A stretch of 64,000 bases of DNA from Adiantum capillus-veneris (lineage: Eukaryota; Streptophyta; Polypodiopsida; Polypodiales; Pteridaceae), in assembly GCA_014529385.2 (NCBI GenBank), contig CM043971.1, positions 84,359,340 to 84,423,339 on the forward strand, read 5' to 3'. The translations under genes and the position numbers were made by a program. Below, piece after piece: positions 1-11,744 of this stretch. Under the pieces are notes generated by a model, which was not told the origin of the DNA, did no database searches, and saw only the letters and a list, made by a program, of their open reading frames with translations. Every line of letters starts with the position of its first letter. Positions within the stretch are counted from its first letter, which is position 1.

Positions 1-339
1 GGTATGAGAGGGAGGTCTAACTTGTACTAATTCAAATCGTGCAAGTGCTCTACCTAGGAGTCTTCTTCTAATTAGGCTAGGGTTGCTTCAACACAGGGAA
101 AGTCAATTTCGCACTCCCAACATAGTAGGCATACGAATTGCCATTGGTTTTTTCTTCTATCAATTGATCTATAAATCAGTTGTTGAAGCTTACAAGGCCT
201 GCAGACGGCCGCATACGAAGGAGGCCATGATCTACACACCTGAGAAGAGGCAGGTGTCAATGAAAAGCAGTCATATTGGGATGGAGGACAAGAGAGAGTA
301 GCCGGTGTTGGTCCATTGAAGGGTGCACAGAGCGCTGAT

Positions 340-376
<37 letters not shown>

Positions 377-417
377 AAGGAAGAGATGCACATCCCCCAC
401 CCCCCCCCCCCCTCCCC

Positions 418-472
<55 letters not shown>

Positions 473-914
473 CAGTGAGACCTTTGGACAAGTTTAACAC
501 TGGTTATTGATTTATTTTAGAATGAGGGTACCGTGTGAAAGAAGGGCAACATGAAAATATGCCTTTCCATAGAGAAGGGTACTACTCTAACTTTATATGA
601 AATGCACGTTTCATAGGGCGGGCATGAAGGAGATGAATACACGTCGACCAAGAGAACAGAAGATTGGTTCGAGCAGGGACGTAGAGCGGACCTGCAGCCT
701 AGTTCTTAGTCTGTGTTTGCCTTCTTGCATGCTAAGCTGGCGAGCGTGCTTTCTCGGGAATACTCAATGCCTATCCCCACTCATGTTTTATAGTTTTTTT
801 GTTGATGGACATCTGAAAGGCCAGTCAGACGTACCTGCGCACTACTGCTAGACTGCTAGTGCTTCCTCCTCTTCTTCAAAGCAAGCGCAGTAGCATCTTC
901 TGGAGCAGAGAGCA
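1..914. other. Upstream non-coding stretch
   Basis: No gene is recognised here. Short open frames have no domain. The stretch holds two CT microsatellites and a C-rich run (listed separately), and its last part is the presumed promoter and 5' UTR of the RING gene. I see no convincing TATA box at a fixed distance from the start codon. Confidence 0.5.
342..470. repeat. (CT)n microsatellites flanking a C-rich run
   Basis: CT dinucleotides run at 342-373 and 423-470, separated by a C-rich stretch at about 396-418. Open frames across this block translate as poly(Ser-Leu) and are artefacts. Confidence 0.95.
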
Positions 915-1640
915 ATGGCTTCCACCAGGGACAAGCTCCTTGATGACGCCATAGCTCTCCTGCATGTGGCTTTGACAGCGCTCAAGTCTGCGCATCCTGT
1001 AATCACCACCACCTCTGCTAATTCCGCCCAATTCTCCGAGCTCCACATTGCTGTCAGAGAAGTCATGGAAGAGTGCTCCCGAGTGGAAAGAGACGCCTTG
1101 GCCGCCACCGATCAGAAGCAGGCGCAGCTCGAGCAGACAGTCGCTTCTCAAAAGCAGCAGATTGACCAATATAGGGCCAGCCATGATAACCGGAATGAGC
1201 GCTACAAGCGCTACAAGATGGGCCTGAAGATTGAATGCAACCGGCTTGTTGTGGACGCCAATCGTAGTTTTCAGCTGCACATCTGTGACTCGGACCAGCA
1301 GATCGCTCTCCTCAAGAGACAGTTGATTGAGGAGAAGAAGCATACGCAAGCATTAGGCGCGCAGGTTTCCCTCCTCAAGAAGGAGTTGGAAGAGGACAGG
1401 CTACTTCTCAATGTATTGGCTGATGAAATTGGCCATTTAGATAAACAATTGACGGAAGAGAAAGAGAAACATCTCTGTGCTGTTTGCTTCGATAAGCCTC
1501 GCGACACTCTCGTCATGCCCTGCTTGCACTTCCATTATTGCTTCAGCTGCCTGATGCAGCATAAGCAAGCCAATGGTAGCACCTGTCCCACATGCAGGGG
1601 AAGCATCCAAGGGCTCTGCATGTCATCTTTTCTGACATGA
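915..1640 (+). CDS. C3HC4 RING-finger protein, putative E3 ubiquitin ligase
   Basis: This is an uninterrupted 241-residue frame with no intron. The last ~55 residues form a RING-HC finger. Metal ligands visible are C188 and C191 (CAVC), C203, H205, C209 and C212, then C224 and C227 (CPTC), fitting C-x2-C-x11-C-x-H-x3-C-x2-C-x11-C-x2-C. Upstream, about residues 60-185 are rich in Glu, Lys, Gln and Leu with heptad-like spacing, so probably a coiled coil for dimerisation or substrate binding. Coiled coil followed by a C-terminal RING is common among plant E3 ligases, where the RING recruits the E2 enzyme. Substrate and location cannot be read from sequence; no signal peptide or membrane segment is seen. 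The start is the first ATG of the frame, in context AGCAATGG. A solo gene among transposons could be a retrocopy, but all ligands are intact. Confidence 0.85.
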   Translation: MASTRDKLLDDAIALLHVALTALKSAHPVITTTSANSAQFSELHIAVREVMEECSRVERDALAATDQKQAQLEQTVASQKQQIDQYRASHDNRNERYKRYKMGLKIECNRLVVDANRSFQLHICDSDQQIALLKRQLIEEKKHTQALGAQVSLLKKELEEDRLLLNVLADEIGHLDKQLTEEKEKHLCAVCFDKPRDTLVMPCLHFHYCFSCLMQHKQANGSTCPTCRGSIQGLCMSSFLT

Positions 1641-2735
1641 GAGTAAGACTCCCTAAAAATTATTGGCATTATTTTTCCTACTATTTGGTATTATGGAAGA
1701 GGAATGTTCCTAGTATTTTTGTACCGAGTTTGGTATTTGTGTAAGGTTAAGAGAATTATTTTTTTGGCTTCCTAAAGGAAGCCTTATAGGAGAGTTGAGT
1801 TAGGCATATTTTCAATGTTTTTCAGTGATGATTGAGACTTACTTTAAATGTTATTTTGATTTTAACATATTAAATGGATCTTTTTATTTCACCTTTCATT
1901 TCACATCTTGATATGTCTTTAATTTTCTTGCATTCTATTGTTTTACTATGCTAAAATAGCTTCTTCTATACACACACACACACACACATATATATTCTTT
2001 TTATTTCACTTTTCATTTTATAGTCTCATATGGCTTGACTTTTCTTGCATTCTATAGCTTAATTTCAATCGGTATTTGGGAAAGTCTCTTTTATTAAACG
2101 GACACCGTCCAAGTTTTTTTCTCGTAAAGAAGCAAACCCAAAATACTAACTAAGATTTTGAAATTTGTAAGATTTTTGAACTTTTTTCACATATTTCACC
2201 ATTTTTTCTTCCCTTTATCATGGTTTGTAAGAAGCTAGTCTCGATTTTCAACCGTAGCTCATGGCTAGGTTGAGGCAATCCTTTCCAGAACACTAAAATT
2301 TTCAGTTAAACTCAACTTAATGATTTTATCACTTTTTTATTGTTTTAGAAAGCCACCGTGAATCTTTCAATTGTTAGCTATTGTTATATAGTTGTTTCGG
2401 ACCTTTTGTCCATTTCGGCATCCAATCTGCAGAACTTTAATGAAAGTGAAACCTCAAGGCTCAACATTTATTCTTAGTCATCCACAAATGTCAAGCATCC
2501 AACGCGGGCCAAATCTAATCTAATCTAGACTCATGAGCTCCTTGGCAAGTGTGCCTCAATGCTGTTGACCAAAGTAGGAGAGACTTGAAGGCCTTATGTA
2601 GCAATATTAGCCCTCCAAGGGCGCCGAATGGCTTACATATGAACAAAAAATGCCACCTGTGGTAATAGCAAGACACATCGTACACGTTTGGGTCACAATG
2701 CCGTCTTGGCATTTTTTGGGCCACATCATTCTTTT
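1641..2735. other. 3' flank of the RING gene, AT-rich, no gene
   Basis: AT-rich sequence that should include the RING gene 3' UTR. It holds a short CA repeat at about 1971-1988 followed by TATATA. The open frame at 2515-2724 on the minus strand has no recognisable domain and is not called. Confidence 0.5.
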
Positions 2736-3260
2736 AGAGAAAAATTACCAAAATACCTCTTAAATATTAAGATATTCCCAACTATCTCTCAAATTTAAAA
2801 AATTCTCAAAACACCTCTATCAATTTTAGATCATGGATTCCTCCAAATTATGCATAGTCATTAGAAAATTTTGGAGGTCATTTGGAGGGCCTTGTAAGAA
2901 ATTGTATTTCTCTCTTTAGAAACTTTTTTTAAAATGCACTTGCACCTTGTGAGTACGTCCAAAAGGACAACTAAATACTTTAAAAAGTAGATTTATATTC
3001 CCATCGTCCTTGAAAACGGTCACTTTTTTATTTAATGTGAGCGTCTTTTTCAGGATGTAGGTGCGGCGCATTCAAGGCAACTTACGTCATCACTGAAAGT
3101 TGAAAAATCACAAACTATCAAATAATGATAGATTTTGAGGCTTTTGACACCACCAATGCGTCCGGAACGCCAAAATACCCTAAAAACGAATGTCTACTTG
3201 TCTCATTTCGACATCCGGAGAGACAAAAAATATCAAAAAACCCCAAAAAATGGGCTTTTT

Positions 3261-3320
3261 ACTTAAGGCGCGCGAGGAAGCATTCTAAAATGCTAGAATG
3301 CCCCTCTGCGCGCCGTTAGT
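3261..3320. repeat. GC-rich hairpin 1 of 4
   Basis: Imperfect palindrome opening with ACTTAAGGCGCGCGAGG and closing with its complement CTCTGCGCGCCGTTAGT. The loop region contains CATTCTAAAATGCTAGAATG, itself a smaller palindrome. It sits at the inner edge of the left arm. Confidence 0.8.
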
Positions 3321-3400
3321 ACAAAGCTTCTTTTAGTGATTTTTGGACAATTATCTTTCAACAAAGCCTACCCATGTTTCTCTATTGCACTTTTGCACCA

Positions 3401-3401
3401 T

Positions 3402-3451
<50 letters not shown>

Positions 3452-3500
3452 TTCTATAGCTTAGCATATTTAAAGAGAGAGAGAGAGAGAGAGTGAGAGA
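3401..3500. repeat. (CT)n and (GA)n microsatellites
   Basis: A CT run at about 3401-3449 is followed by a GA run at about 3474-3500, between hairpins 1 and 2. A further CT run lies at about 3585-3604. Confidence 0.9.
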
Positions 3501-3508
3501 CTCCCATT

Positions 3509-3567
3509 ACTAACGGCGCGTGTGGACCATGTTTTGACCTCAAAAAACACCTCCTCGCGCGGTTAGT
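3509..3567. repeat. GC-rich hairpin 2 of 4
   Basis: It opens with ACTAACGGCGCGTGTGG and closes with CCTCCTCGCGCGGTTAGT. It shares the ACTAACGG...CGTTAGT ends with hairpins 1 and 4 but has a different loop. Confidence 0.75.
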
Positions 3568-3679
3568 ATAAGGTAACAGAAAGACTCTCTCTCTCTCTCT
3601 CTCTTTCCCCCGCCTTACTTCCTCTCTCTATAACACTCACACATACACACATAAACACATACACTGGTGGATGCACAAT

Positions 3680-3738
3680 ACTAAAGGCGCGCATAGAGAC
3701 ATGCAGACCGGTTGTGCCTCTCTACGCGCGCCTATAGT
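3680..3738. repeat. GC-rich hairpin 3 of 4
   Basis: It opens with ACTAAAGGCGCGCATAGAG and closes with CTCTACGCGCGCCTATAGT. Same architecture as the other three, with its own loop around GCAGACCGGTTGTG. Confidence 0.75.
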
Positions 3739-3778
<40 letters not shown>

Positions 3779-3945
3779 TGTGTTTGTGTGTGTGTGTGTG
3801 TATGTTATATTTGTGTGTCTGTGTGTTTGTGAGTGTGTGTGTCTCTGTGTATGCCTGTGTGTGTGTGTGTATGTTATATTTGTGTCTCTGTGTGTTTGTG
3901 TGTATGTTATATTTGTCTGTGTGTGTGTGTGTGTGTGTGTGTGAT
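3739..3945. repeat. (GA)n plus long GT-rich microsatellite
   Basis: A GA run at about 3740-3773 is followed by an interrupted GT tract at about 3778-3945 in which GTATGTTATATTTGTG recurs three times. Open frames over it are Val-Cys or Thr-His repeats and are not genes. Confidence 0.95.
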
Positions 3946-4128
3946 CAAAATGCACTTTGTAGAATTGTAACAATGGGTGTGTGTGCTCACTCTTATAGAC
4001 CCGAAATTATGATCTATAAGGCTAAGATGATGAAGAAAAAACCTATGTGATAGATGGAGGCCTTTTCAAAGATTTTTTGACATTTTCCTCTCAAAAAGGT
4101 CTCTAAAAGAGAAAAAAAGGGGCTTTTT

Positions 4129-4188
4129 ACTAACGGTGCGCGATGAGGCATTTCAAAATTTTGGAATGCCCCCTCGCGTGCCGTTAGT
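4129..4188. repeat. GC-rich hairpin 4 of 4
   Basis: It opens with ACTAACGGTGCGCGATGAGG and closes with CCCCCTCGCGTGCCGTTAGT, with CATTTCAAAATTTTGGAATG in the loop. It is the mirror partner of hairpin 1 at the inner edge of the right arm. Confidence 0.8.
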
Positions 4189-4879
4189 AAAATGTTCTTT
4201 TAGGGGTTTTTGACATTCTTTGCCTCTTTGGATGTCGGAACTAGGCAATTGGACATGCATTTCTAGGATAGTTGGGCGTTCCGGACGCATTGACAGTATC
4301 AAAAGTTTCAAAATCTTCCACCACTTGATAGTTTTGTAACTTTTTGAATTCTAGTGATGACGTAAGCCGTATCAAATGCACCGCATCTACCTTCTGAAAA
4401 AGGTGGTCGCATTAAATGAAAGAGAGTGATCGTCTTCAAGGACCACTAGATTATTAAATGAGGAGAGGGACACCTTTTATATTTTTGTTAATATCAATCT
4501 ATTTTTCTACGTAACGTAGGCTCTTCTCTCATTGGAGGAGCTTATTTTCCTCTCTCTTTCAAAAGGCCCTCCAAAAGACCTCCGAAATCTCCTAATGTTA
4601 GTCTTTTTGACAATAGAGATCCATCTTCAAGTGTCGTTTATATATAAAATTTCACGAATGTTCTCACAAATAGAGGCATTCGTGTCTACTCATAATAAAC
4701 TATTTCAGCTTGGGAGCCCATAATACCATATGAAATCCTAGTTCTATTATCTTCGCTTAGGGTAATACTAATCTTCCTATGAAGAGTTGCAAAAAGAAGA
4801 GCTTTTGGAGATGATTACAAGAATAAAAAAGAGTATTTTGGGGATTTTAGAAAAACTTAAGGACATTTTGGGGTTGAAA

Positions 4880-6590
4880 GCAAGCTTTGGCAGTACAACA
4901 AAAGGTGATTTTTTTTTTTCACATGCTGGGTACTTCTCTCGGTACACCTAAAGATAAGGTCCTTTTGCATTTTGGAGGGAATACCTTGACTTCAAGAAGG
5001 ATTTTAATTCGAAAGAAACAAAAACTTATTATTCGGCCGTCACCACTCGTGTGAAGAAGGGTGGTGTAATCATGTAGTTGTGAGCGTTTGAATATCACGC
5101 ACGCTTTCCTCCTGCACTTTTGTGTCGCCTTTCCCCTGCTCTATGTTGTTACAGTCCTATGATGGTTTCATGTGCCCTATCTTCTCCCTATCATGCTACA
5201 AGGGTAGCTATTGTGTTGTGCGCTTTTGTTTGGGCCATGAGGACTCCATCCTGTGAGGTTGCTCCTAGAGCCTCACCACAGAGCAAGCCCAAATCAAAGG
5301 GCAATGAAATCCCCCTTGCATCATCAATTTAGCTTCTACACCATCACCATCACCTGAGGTGCGACCCAAAAGCATGCCAAACACACAAACAAGTGTTAAG
5401 CAAAGTCAAATGATAGAGGACTCCAAGCAAGCTTCTGTGCTCCGTGATGACGGGGAGACAAAGTCGTCCAATAGGATAGGTGAACAAAACTTTATTTGAG
5501 TTGTTGCATTTATTTTCGTTTGGATGTGCTGCATGCATGTTTGAATGAAACCTTTGCATGGAGGTTTGTACTTGGGAGTACCAATTTTGGTACTATTTTC
5601 CAAGAGTTTGAGGAGGGAAAGGGCAGGTCCAAGTCATCTTTATTTTCTCACATTTCAGGTAAAAATAAAATGAACGAATATCCTCATCAAAAACCAAGTT
5701 TTGCTATAGAGTTGAAGAGCTACATGAGGAGTATGGGTTAAACCTAGAGGGAAAGCTTGCACATGATCTGCATGATGAGGATCTTATGTAGACTAGTGGC
5801 TTACTGTTTTCAAGCACAAGTACCGTAAAATTTCAAAGATATACTTGAATCATTTGAGTCCGCACATGTATGATGATTGTAGGTTCTTATGATACAAGGT
5901 ATATCAAGCTCCCCCCTCATGTGGCAAAATAACAAACAAGTTTGCATGGTGCTATGCTTATGAGAGATGTTGTGAAGCCACAAAGGACCCTAGAGGCCAT
6001 AAGATGGCACGGGCCCCCTCCTTCGGTGAGGGTGCTCGATGAACCATTGCAAGAGAAGTCCTGCAAGGAGAAAACTTGAAACCTAGAGGAGAAAGAATAA
6101 TGCCTTCCATGGAGGTCAAAACATGTTGACAAGAAGCCTCATGTGTCACAAAGTAGAAGCAACATCTACATTAAAATATGGCATCTCTATTCAAAGTTAA
6201 TTGCACATTATGTTGTTGATTTGGAGGTGATTATTGAAAGGACACCATGGAATAGGTTGGATATAGTGGTACATCTGACTGGTCTTAAGGCTTCACCTTG
6301 CCATCGAAGAGAAAAAGTATGAGTTGCTAGTGTATGGTGGTAAAGAGCAAGTGGCAATAAGCATAATGGAAGATATTTCCTCTGTGGAGCTGCGACATGA
6401 ACGTCTGATACGAGAGGTTCTTGCGGTAGATACAAGAGGTGGAGGTTGAGCTGGCTACGAGTAGGAGACTGTTGCAGCGACATGGAGTTGCCGATGAGAT
6501 GCAGAGGAGGCTGAAATTAAAGCTTCAACACCAAGAGGTATCTCTTGCTGCTCATTGATCATTTGGTGATTATGTTTGTGTAAGCTACAT
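4880..6590. other. Unassigned region with short open frames
   Basis: No domain is recognised. Short frames at 5120-5332 and 5496-5741 on the plus strand have a reasonable amino-acid mix (the second ends in a Lys/Ser-rich stretch) but no family that I know. 5900-6545 on the plus strand also looks weakly coding but carries many stops. It may be an old gene or TE remnant continuing into the low-complexity array that follows. Confidence 0.35.
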
Positions 6591-6594
6591 CCAG

Positions 6595-7133
6595 CTTGGT
6601 ACTTTATCAATCGCTTGGGTACTTCTTGGCACTTTTTTTTTTGGTGTGTGGCTTTCTTTGATGGTGTTTGGTTACTTGGTACATTATCAAGCACAAGATG
6701 CTCACTAAGTAACTTTGGTACTTTCGGGATCACTACTTGATATTTTTGGTTGCTTGGAATTCATTGGTGTTGCTTGATAATAAGGTACTTTATGTGCAGT
6801 TTGGTGCTATTTAATATGTTGGAACTTATGGAACTTCCTTTGGTATTTGGTTGTTTGAATCTCCTTGAAGTTATTTCAAAATTTGGTATTTTTTATACTT
6901 CTTATAACTTTTTTAATCGTTTGGTACTTTGTGGTACTTCTTGAGTTCTTTAACTCCCTTTGGTGTTATTTGATTCTAGTTTGGATCTCTTTGGTGTTGT
7001 TCAAATGACAATTTGGTACTTTTTCACCTTTAAATGTTTTAGGCATTTGAGCACTTCATGAGTGATTTAACTACCTTTAGTGTTGCTTGATGATTCGGTG
7101 CTTCTTACCCTTGTACTTTTTGTCGGTTGGTAC
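6595..7133. repeat. Degenerate ~100-bp minisatellite, left part
   Basis: The phrases TTGGTACTTTATC, TTTGGTGCTATTTGAT and CTTGGCACTTCTTG recur in similar order. The array ends abruptly at the Tat-type element at 7134 and resumes at 18476, so it is the pre-insertion host sequence. Confidence 0.65.
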
Positions 7134-8165
7134 TGAGACGGTCCGGGGCGGGCAACAAGAGAGGCGATCTCTAAACACCCCTCAAGGCTCCTGTGCTGCT
7201 CAATTGGGGCTGGGGCAACTACAAGCACAACAAAACAGCAAACCCACAGCCAAACCCAAACAAGATAGGGGCACCACCTAGTTATGGTATGCGAACTAGG
7301 ACGCAAGAGAGATTTTGGTACAACCAAGAAGATGCACCACACAACACACACAAGCAACTTCACACCAAGACACACACAAAATGGACCAGAGAGAGCTAGA
7401 GAAAAGGGAAGAGAGAGAGGAATGGATCTTGCGTAATACCTTATTTGTGACTTGCAAATGGAGATGGTTCGTTAGGTTACTATCGTAGAGCTTGTACAAA
7501 AACTCACTCAATGCTTAGTGATTGCTAAACATTGCAACCACACACACACACACACACTGTCTTAGGGTGTAGGAGACCTCTCACCACAATACCCTCTTAC
7601 AATGGACACAAAATTGGCAATGAAAAACACACTAAAATACTTTCTAAAATCACGATCAACCGATAAACACTCAAAATACACAAGTCACCTTGAATTCACC
7701 AAACCGTATTGCAGAAATGGAAGGACGAAGATTTGAACGTCGAATCACGCCTTTGATGCACCAAACCTCAATTTATTGATGATGAAGGAGCATATACAAT
7801 AGTGGTTTTGAGATTTGTGGAACTCAGGCTCTCTCACTTGCAATGTGTAGCTCGAAGGCTTCTCTCACATCAAGAGTGAAGCTCACAAGTGGTTGCTACA
7901 CCTAAGTCTCTCCTCGCACATAGAGTGTTGGGGTGCTATGTGAGATGTTGGAGGTTGTTTTACAAGAAGAAGAGGGGCCTATTTATAGGTTGGATACCCC
8001 TCATTAATATTATTAGAAATCCTAATTTACAAGCTAACAAATCAAGATTATGATTTTTTTGAATATCAAAACATTGCGGGCCTTCTTTGTCTGCTTGAGT
8101 CATTGATGTGGGCTCAAAAGAGAGCATTATTGATGGTAGATAAGGTGAAAGTAAAGTTTTAAGTA

Positions 8166-8212
<47 letters not shown>

Positions 8213-9844
8213 ACTTTGTACATGTCTTGAGGTGAGGTGTCTTTTATGGTTAGGTCAATGGCTATTTTGTGTTAGTATGTTTATGGTTAGTGTTAGTAAT
8301 CACTAGAAAGTTAATGATATATTTACAATGGGTAGAATGGGAGGAATGGTTGAAGTAAGATGGTTAAATGAAGTGAGAAAATCCTTGTGATGGTGAAGCT
8401 TAAAGAAGTTTTGGACTTACATGTGCAGGTTCTCAAAATGACTGTCGATCTTCTTCTTCGTCTTCCCTTCTTTACGCCACCGCCGCCAAGGTTGATTATC
8501 GTGATGAAAATGGTAATTCCGTTGATGAGATCTCTTGATTTGCAGAGATTAAGCATGGTGCACATGCTGAATGTATGTATATATATAAGGAGTAAGATGG
8601 GATTGTACTTTGGAGATAATAGAGAGAGGCATAGAGATGGTGTATGTACATGGAGAGCTCATATGAGAGCTATGGGAGTAAGAGGGGAGGTTAATGGTGA
8701 AGAAGGTGAGGGAAACCATTGAAGGTGCAGGTTTGAGTGAGGAATTGAGAGGAATGTGTGTGTGTGTGTGTGTGTGTGTGTAGAAGTGTGGAAAGAGGTG
8801 AGAGAAGCTGACTATGGGCTACTTGTGAGAAAAGTGGGCAGACTGGGGTCCTCTCAAAAAATTATAGCTCACTGGTGGTTACTCCAAAAATCATGAAAAC
8901 ATTTGAGGTGATTATTCAAAATGTGGGATACATTTTCTCTTTTGACCACCGCTCCAAATTTGGAGTGGAGATAGGTGCCAAAATTCTCACCAAAAAGCCT
9001 GTTTTTATGCCTTCAAAAGTCTTTTAGTGGCCCCCTCCTTTGTTGAATTTGTACAGTGCATCCAAGAGTGAGCCCCTCCTTTGTCATATCATAATACAAA
9101 GCATCCAAGTTGCCCTTGACCCATGCATGGAGGAGGATTATTGGTGAATAAAGAAATATATACACGGTGGGACTAGTGTATGGACTATTCATGGACTTTA
9201 GCTCAATGAGCACATGGTGTTAGAATAATGAGTAAAAATAATAATAAAAATATGGAGGAATTATGGATATGAAAAGATATTGGAATCATATGATATGGTC
9301 CCTCTTTGTATTATTGTGGGTGAAAGAGGAAAAGGTATGCAAGTAAATAATATAATAAACGTGACCAATGAGTAGAAATCAATTTTTTGTTTTCACGAGG
9401 GTGAGGGTGAAAATGTGGGAGTGATGTGTATAAAGGAAAAATTTAAGGTTAGAGTATGTACATATTGGCAAAAATATACTTATGGTGTAAGAGGATGAAA
9501 GAAGGTGTACATAGGTTTAATAAAACACACACCTAAGTATAAATATTTAAATAAAATACCAGAATAATTATAAAAATCCCTATATTTAGGCCATATATAT
9601 AATGCAACATTTACACACAAATGGGCCATAATATATTTTATTTTTTTGATTTTATTTATTTATTTTGACTCAACTAGCCCAGTGACTAGCTAGATGAGGA
9701 TTTTAAGAAGATATGGGAAAAGCCCCCTAACTCACACGCGCCTATATACAGTGAAATGGTAGGGATAGCCATAGTGTTTGGGTGAATTTTGTAGGGTGAG
9801 GTAGCTCACTATGATAATTTTGAATAGCCGAAAAACGGCTATCA
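7134..9844 (-). repeat. 3' LTR of the Tat-type element
   Basis: Direct repeat of 15755-18475. On the minus strand it begins TGATAGCCGTTTTTCGG and ends GGACCGTCTCA (TG...CA). It contains a CA repeat near 7541-7557, a GA run at 8168-8210 and a GT run at about 8757-8781. Confidence 0.93.
7978..7989 (-). promoter_or_regulatory. TATA box in the 3' LTR
   Basis: On the minus strand the sequence reads CCTATAAATAGG, a good plant TATA box, at the matching place in both LTRs. It is the probable U3 promoter. Confidence 0.6.
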
Positions 9845-9846
9845 TT

Positions 9847-9861
9847 AGGCCTCCCCCAGGA
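9847..9861 (-). other. Polypurine tract of the Tat-type element
   Basis: Immediately upstream of the 3' LTR on the minus strand lies CCTGGGGGAGGCC, the expected primer for plus-strand DNA synthesis. Confidence 0.7.
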
Positions 9862-9872
9862 TCATGGTATAT

Positions 9873-11744
9873 TCATGTACCATCATAGAGCATCTTTTCC
9901 AAAGAGAATGCTTCAGAGTTCTTGACGAGATCTTCATTGTTTGGACCCTCAGAATTTTGGCTAGAGTTACACTCATGCTTCATGTAACAATACTTACATG
10001 AGACAGCGGCCTCTTGACAGATCTTTGGTAGATCCTTTCGTAGAAGGCGACTCAAATAGGGATTCAAGCGATACCCGTTTACCTTCCTGGAGTGCTCTTT
10101 ACCATTCAAGTCCATAACTTGATAGTAACTTGCATTGAAAGCCTTCTTGACTATGTGTGGCCCTTGCCATCTAGTTTCAAACTTGGCATCAAAACGATTG
10201 TCAAGTCGATTGCCATACCTTAGCACAAGCTCTCCTTCCTTGATGCCCTTGTCCTTCAGTTTCTTGTCGAGATTTTCTTTCACTTGTGTGGCTTTTCTCT
10301 TGTAGCACTCATATGCTGCTTCTCTTTTCCACTCAAGCTCCACTAACCTAAGAAGTAGATCCATCCATACCTCTTGATCATCTTGTGCTGCTTTGCCATG
10401 AAGTCCCATTGTTGGAATGTTGAGCTCGATAGGCTGCAAAGCCTCTTGACCATAGACCAAGTGAAATGGTGTGAACTCCGTGGCTTCCCTATATGTGGTT
10501 CGATATGCCCATAAGGCACCATCCAAGAAGTCATCCCATAATTTTGTCTTGTTTTGCACCATCTTTCTAATGATTCTTGCAATGACTCCATTAGCCTTCT
10601 CCACCAAACCATTTGACTGTGGGTAGTATGGTGTGCTATGACGATGTAGAATGTGAAGCTCTTCACAAACTTCTGTGAGCAAGCCCTTCCTAAACCCTGG
10701 ACCATTATTAGAAACAATCTCCAAAGTTGTGCCAAATCTGCAACAAATGTGAATGTACACAAACTTGCTAACTGTCCTCTCATTCACTCTTGCCACACTT
10801 TGAGCTTCCACCCACTTAGTCATGTAGTCCACAACCACTAGAATGTAGAGTTTACCGTTTTTTGTCCTAGGCAGAGGACCCATAGCATCAATGCCCCATT
10901 TTTCAAAGGGTCCATTTTCAAGCACTATTTGCCTCGGGCCATGCACCAACCTTCTATTTCCATTTATCTGACAATTGTGACAGCTTTTACACCAATGTTG
11001 AACATCCACATGCAAACTTGGCCAAACATACCCCGCAAGAAAAATCTTCTTCACAGTTAATTCTTGGGCAAAATGAGCACCACATGCCTCTTCATGCAAA
11101 CCTTTTAGAATGGCTGGAATTTCCTCGATAGTTGGTACTCTTTTGCACACTTGATCCTTCCCTCTTTGATAGAGGGAGCCTTCTAGGAAGACATAGAAAC
11201 TTGCCTTCTTCATGAGTCTCCTTTTCTGAGCTTTACTGAAGTCTTGTGGAAACTCGCCCTCCAAAATGTAGCCAATAATGGGAGTCAATGACTCCAATCC
11301 CTGATATCTCGGTTGCTTGACAGTTTCTGCCACCATGATGACCTGCACTTCTTTCTCAACACATGTAACTGCTTGTTGTGCAAGTAAATCAGCATCTTCA
11401 TTCTGTTTCCTAGGAATATGATATAGTTGCACTTCTTCAAATTGATTAAACAATCTACGAATGGAATGAACTTTTGTCCTTAAGCTTTCCTTCTTGCATG
11501 CCCAAATGCCTAAAATTTTCTTTACAATGAGAAGTGCATCCCCTTTGACCATGAGATGTTGTATACCTTGGCCAATGGATATCTTCAAACCATGAAGTAG
11601 TGTGTCGTATTCTGCTTCATTGTTGCTAATTGAACTTGGTAGATTGACCTTCTTTTTCATGATCACCTCTCCACTTGGGTTGAGCAACACTAGCCCTCCC
11701 CCTGCTTTTCCTGTGACTCGTCGAAAAGCTCCATCAAAGAACAA
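9873..11744 (-). pseudogene. Second RNase H and integrase of the Tat-type element
   Basis: This 623-codon frame starts with an archaeal-like RNase H: FFDGAF near the start, then NNEAEYDTLLHGL and KGDALLIVKK, ending in HIPRKQNEDADLLAQQA. Next comes integrase: an HHCC zinc finger (LHEEACGAH ... CKSCHNC) and a DDE core with GIDAMGP, then EIVSNNGP where EIVSDNGP is expected, then NGLVEKANG. The C-terminal region includes the RWQGPHIV (GPY/F-like) motif. The second catalytic Asp is therefore Asn, so strand transfer should be abolished even though the frame is open. It is joined to the upstream RT/RH frame by a frameshift near 11.75 kb. Confidence 0.9.

Larger units (their letters stand above)
2740..4870. 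mobile_element. Long inverted-repeat (foldback-like) element
   Basis: About 2960-3345 matches the reverse complement of about 4110-4490. Landmarks repeat in mirror order: a tract with TGCGTCCGGAACGCC near 3160 and its complement near 4270, TTACGTCATCACT near 3085 and its complement near 4360, and the GC-rich hairpin at each inner edge. Weaker mirror matches (CAAGGCCCTCCAAA-like) extend the arms to roughly 2740 and 4870. The interior holds hairpins and microsatellites but no transposase. Long arms and no coding capacity suggest a non-autonomous foldback, MULE-like or CACTA-derived element. Exact ends and target duplication are not resolved. Confidence 0.7.

Noticed and set aside
316-510. Open frame with poly(Ser-Leu)
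   Set aside because: Pure translation of the CT microsatellites; no domain and no codon bias.
3712-4050. Open frame rich in Val and Cys, and its antisense Thr/His frame
   Set aside because: Product of the GT/GA microsatellite block.
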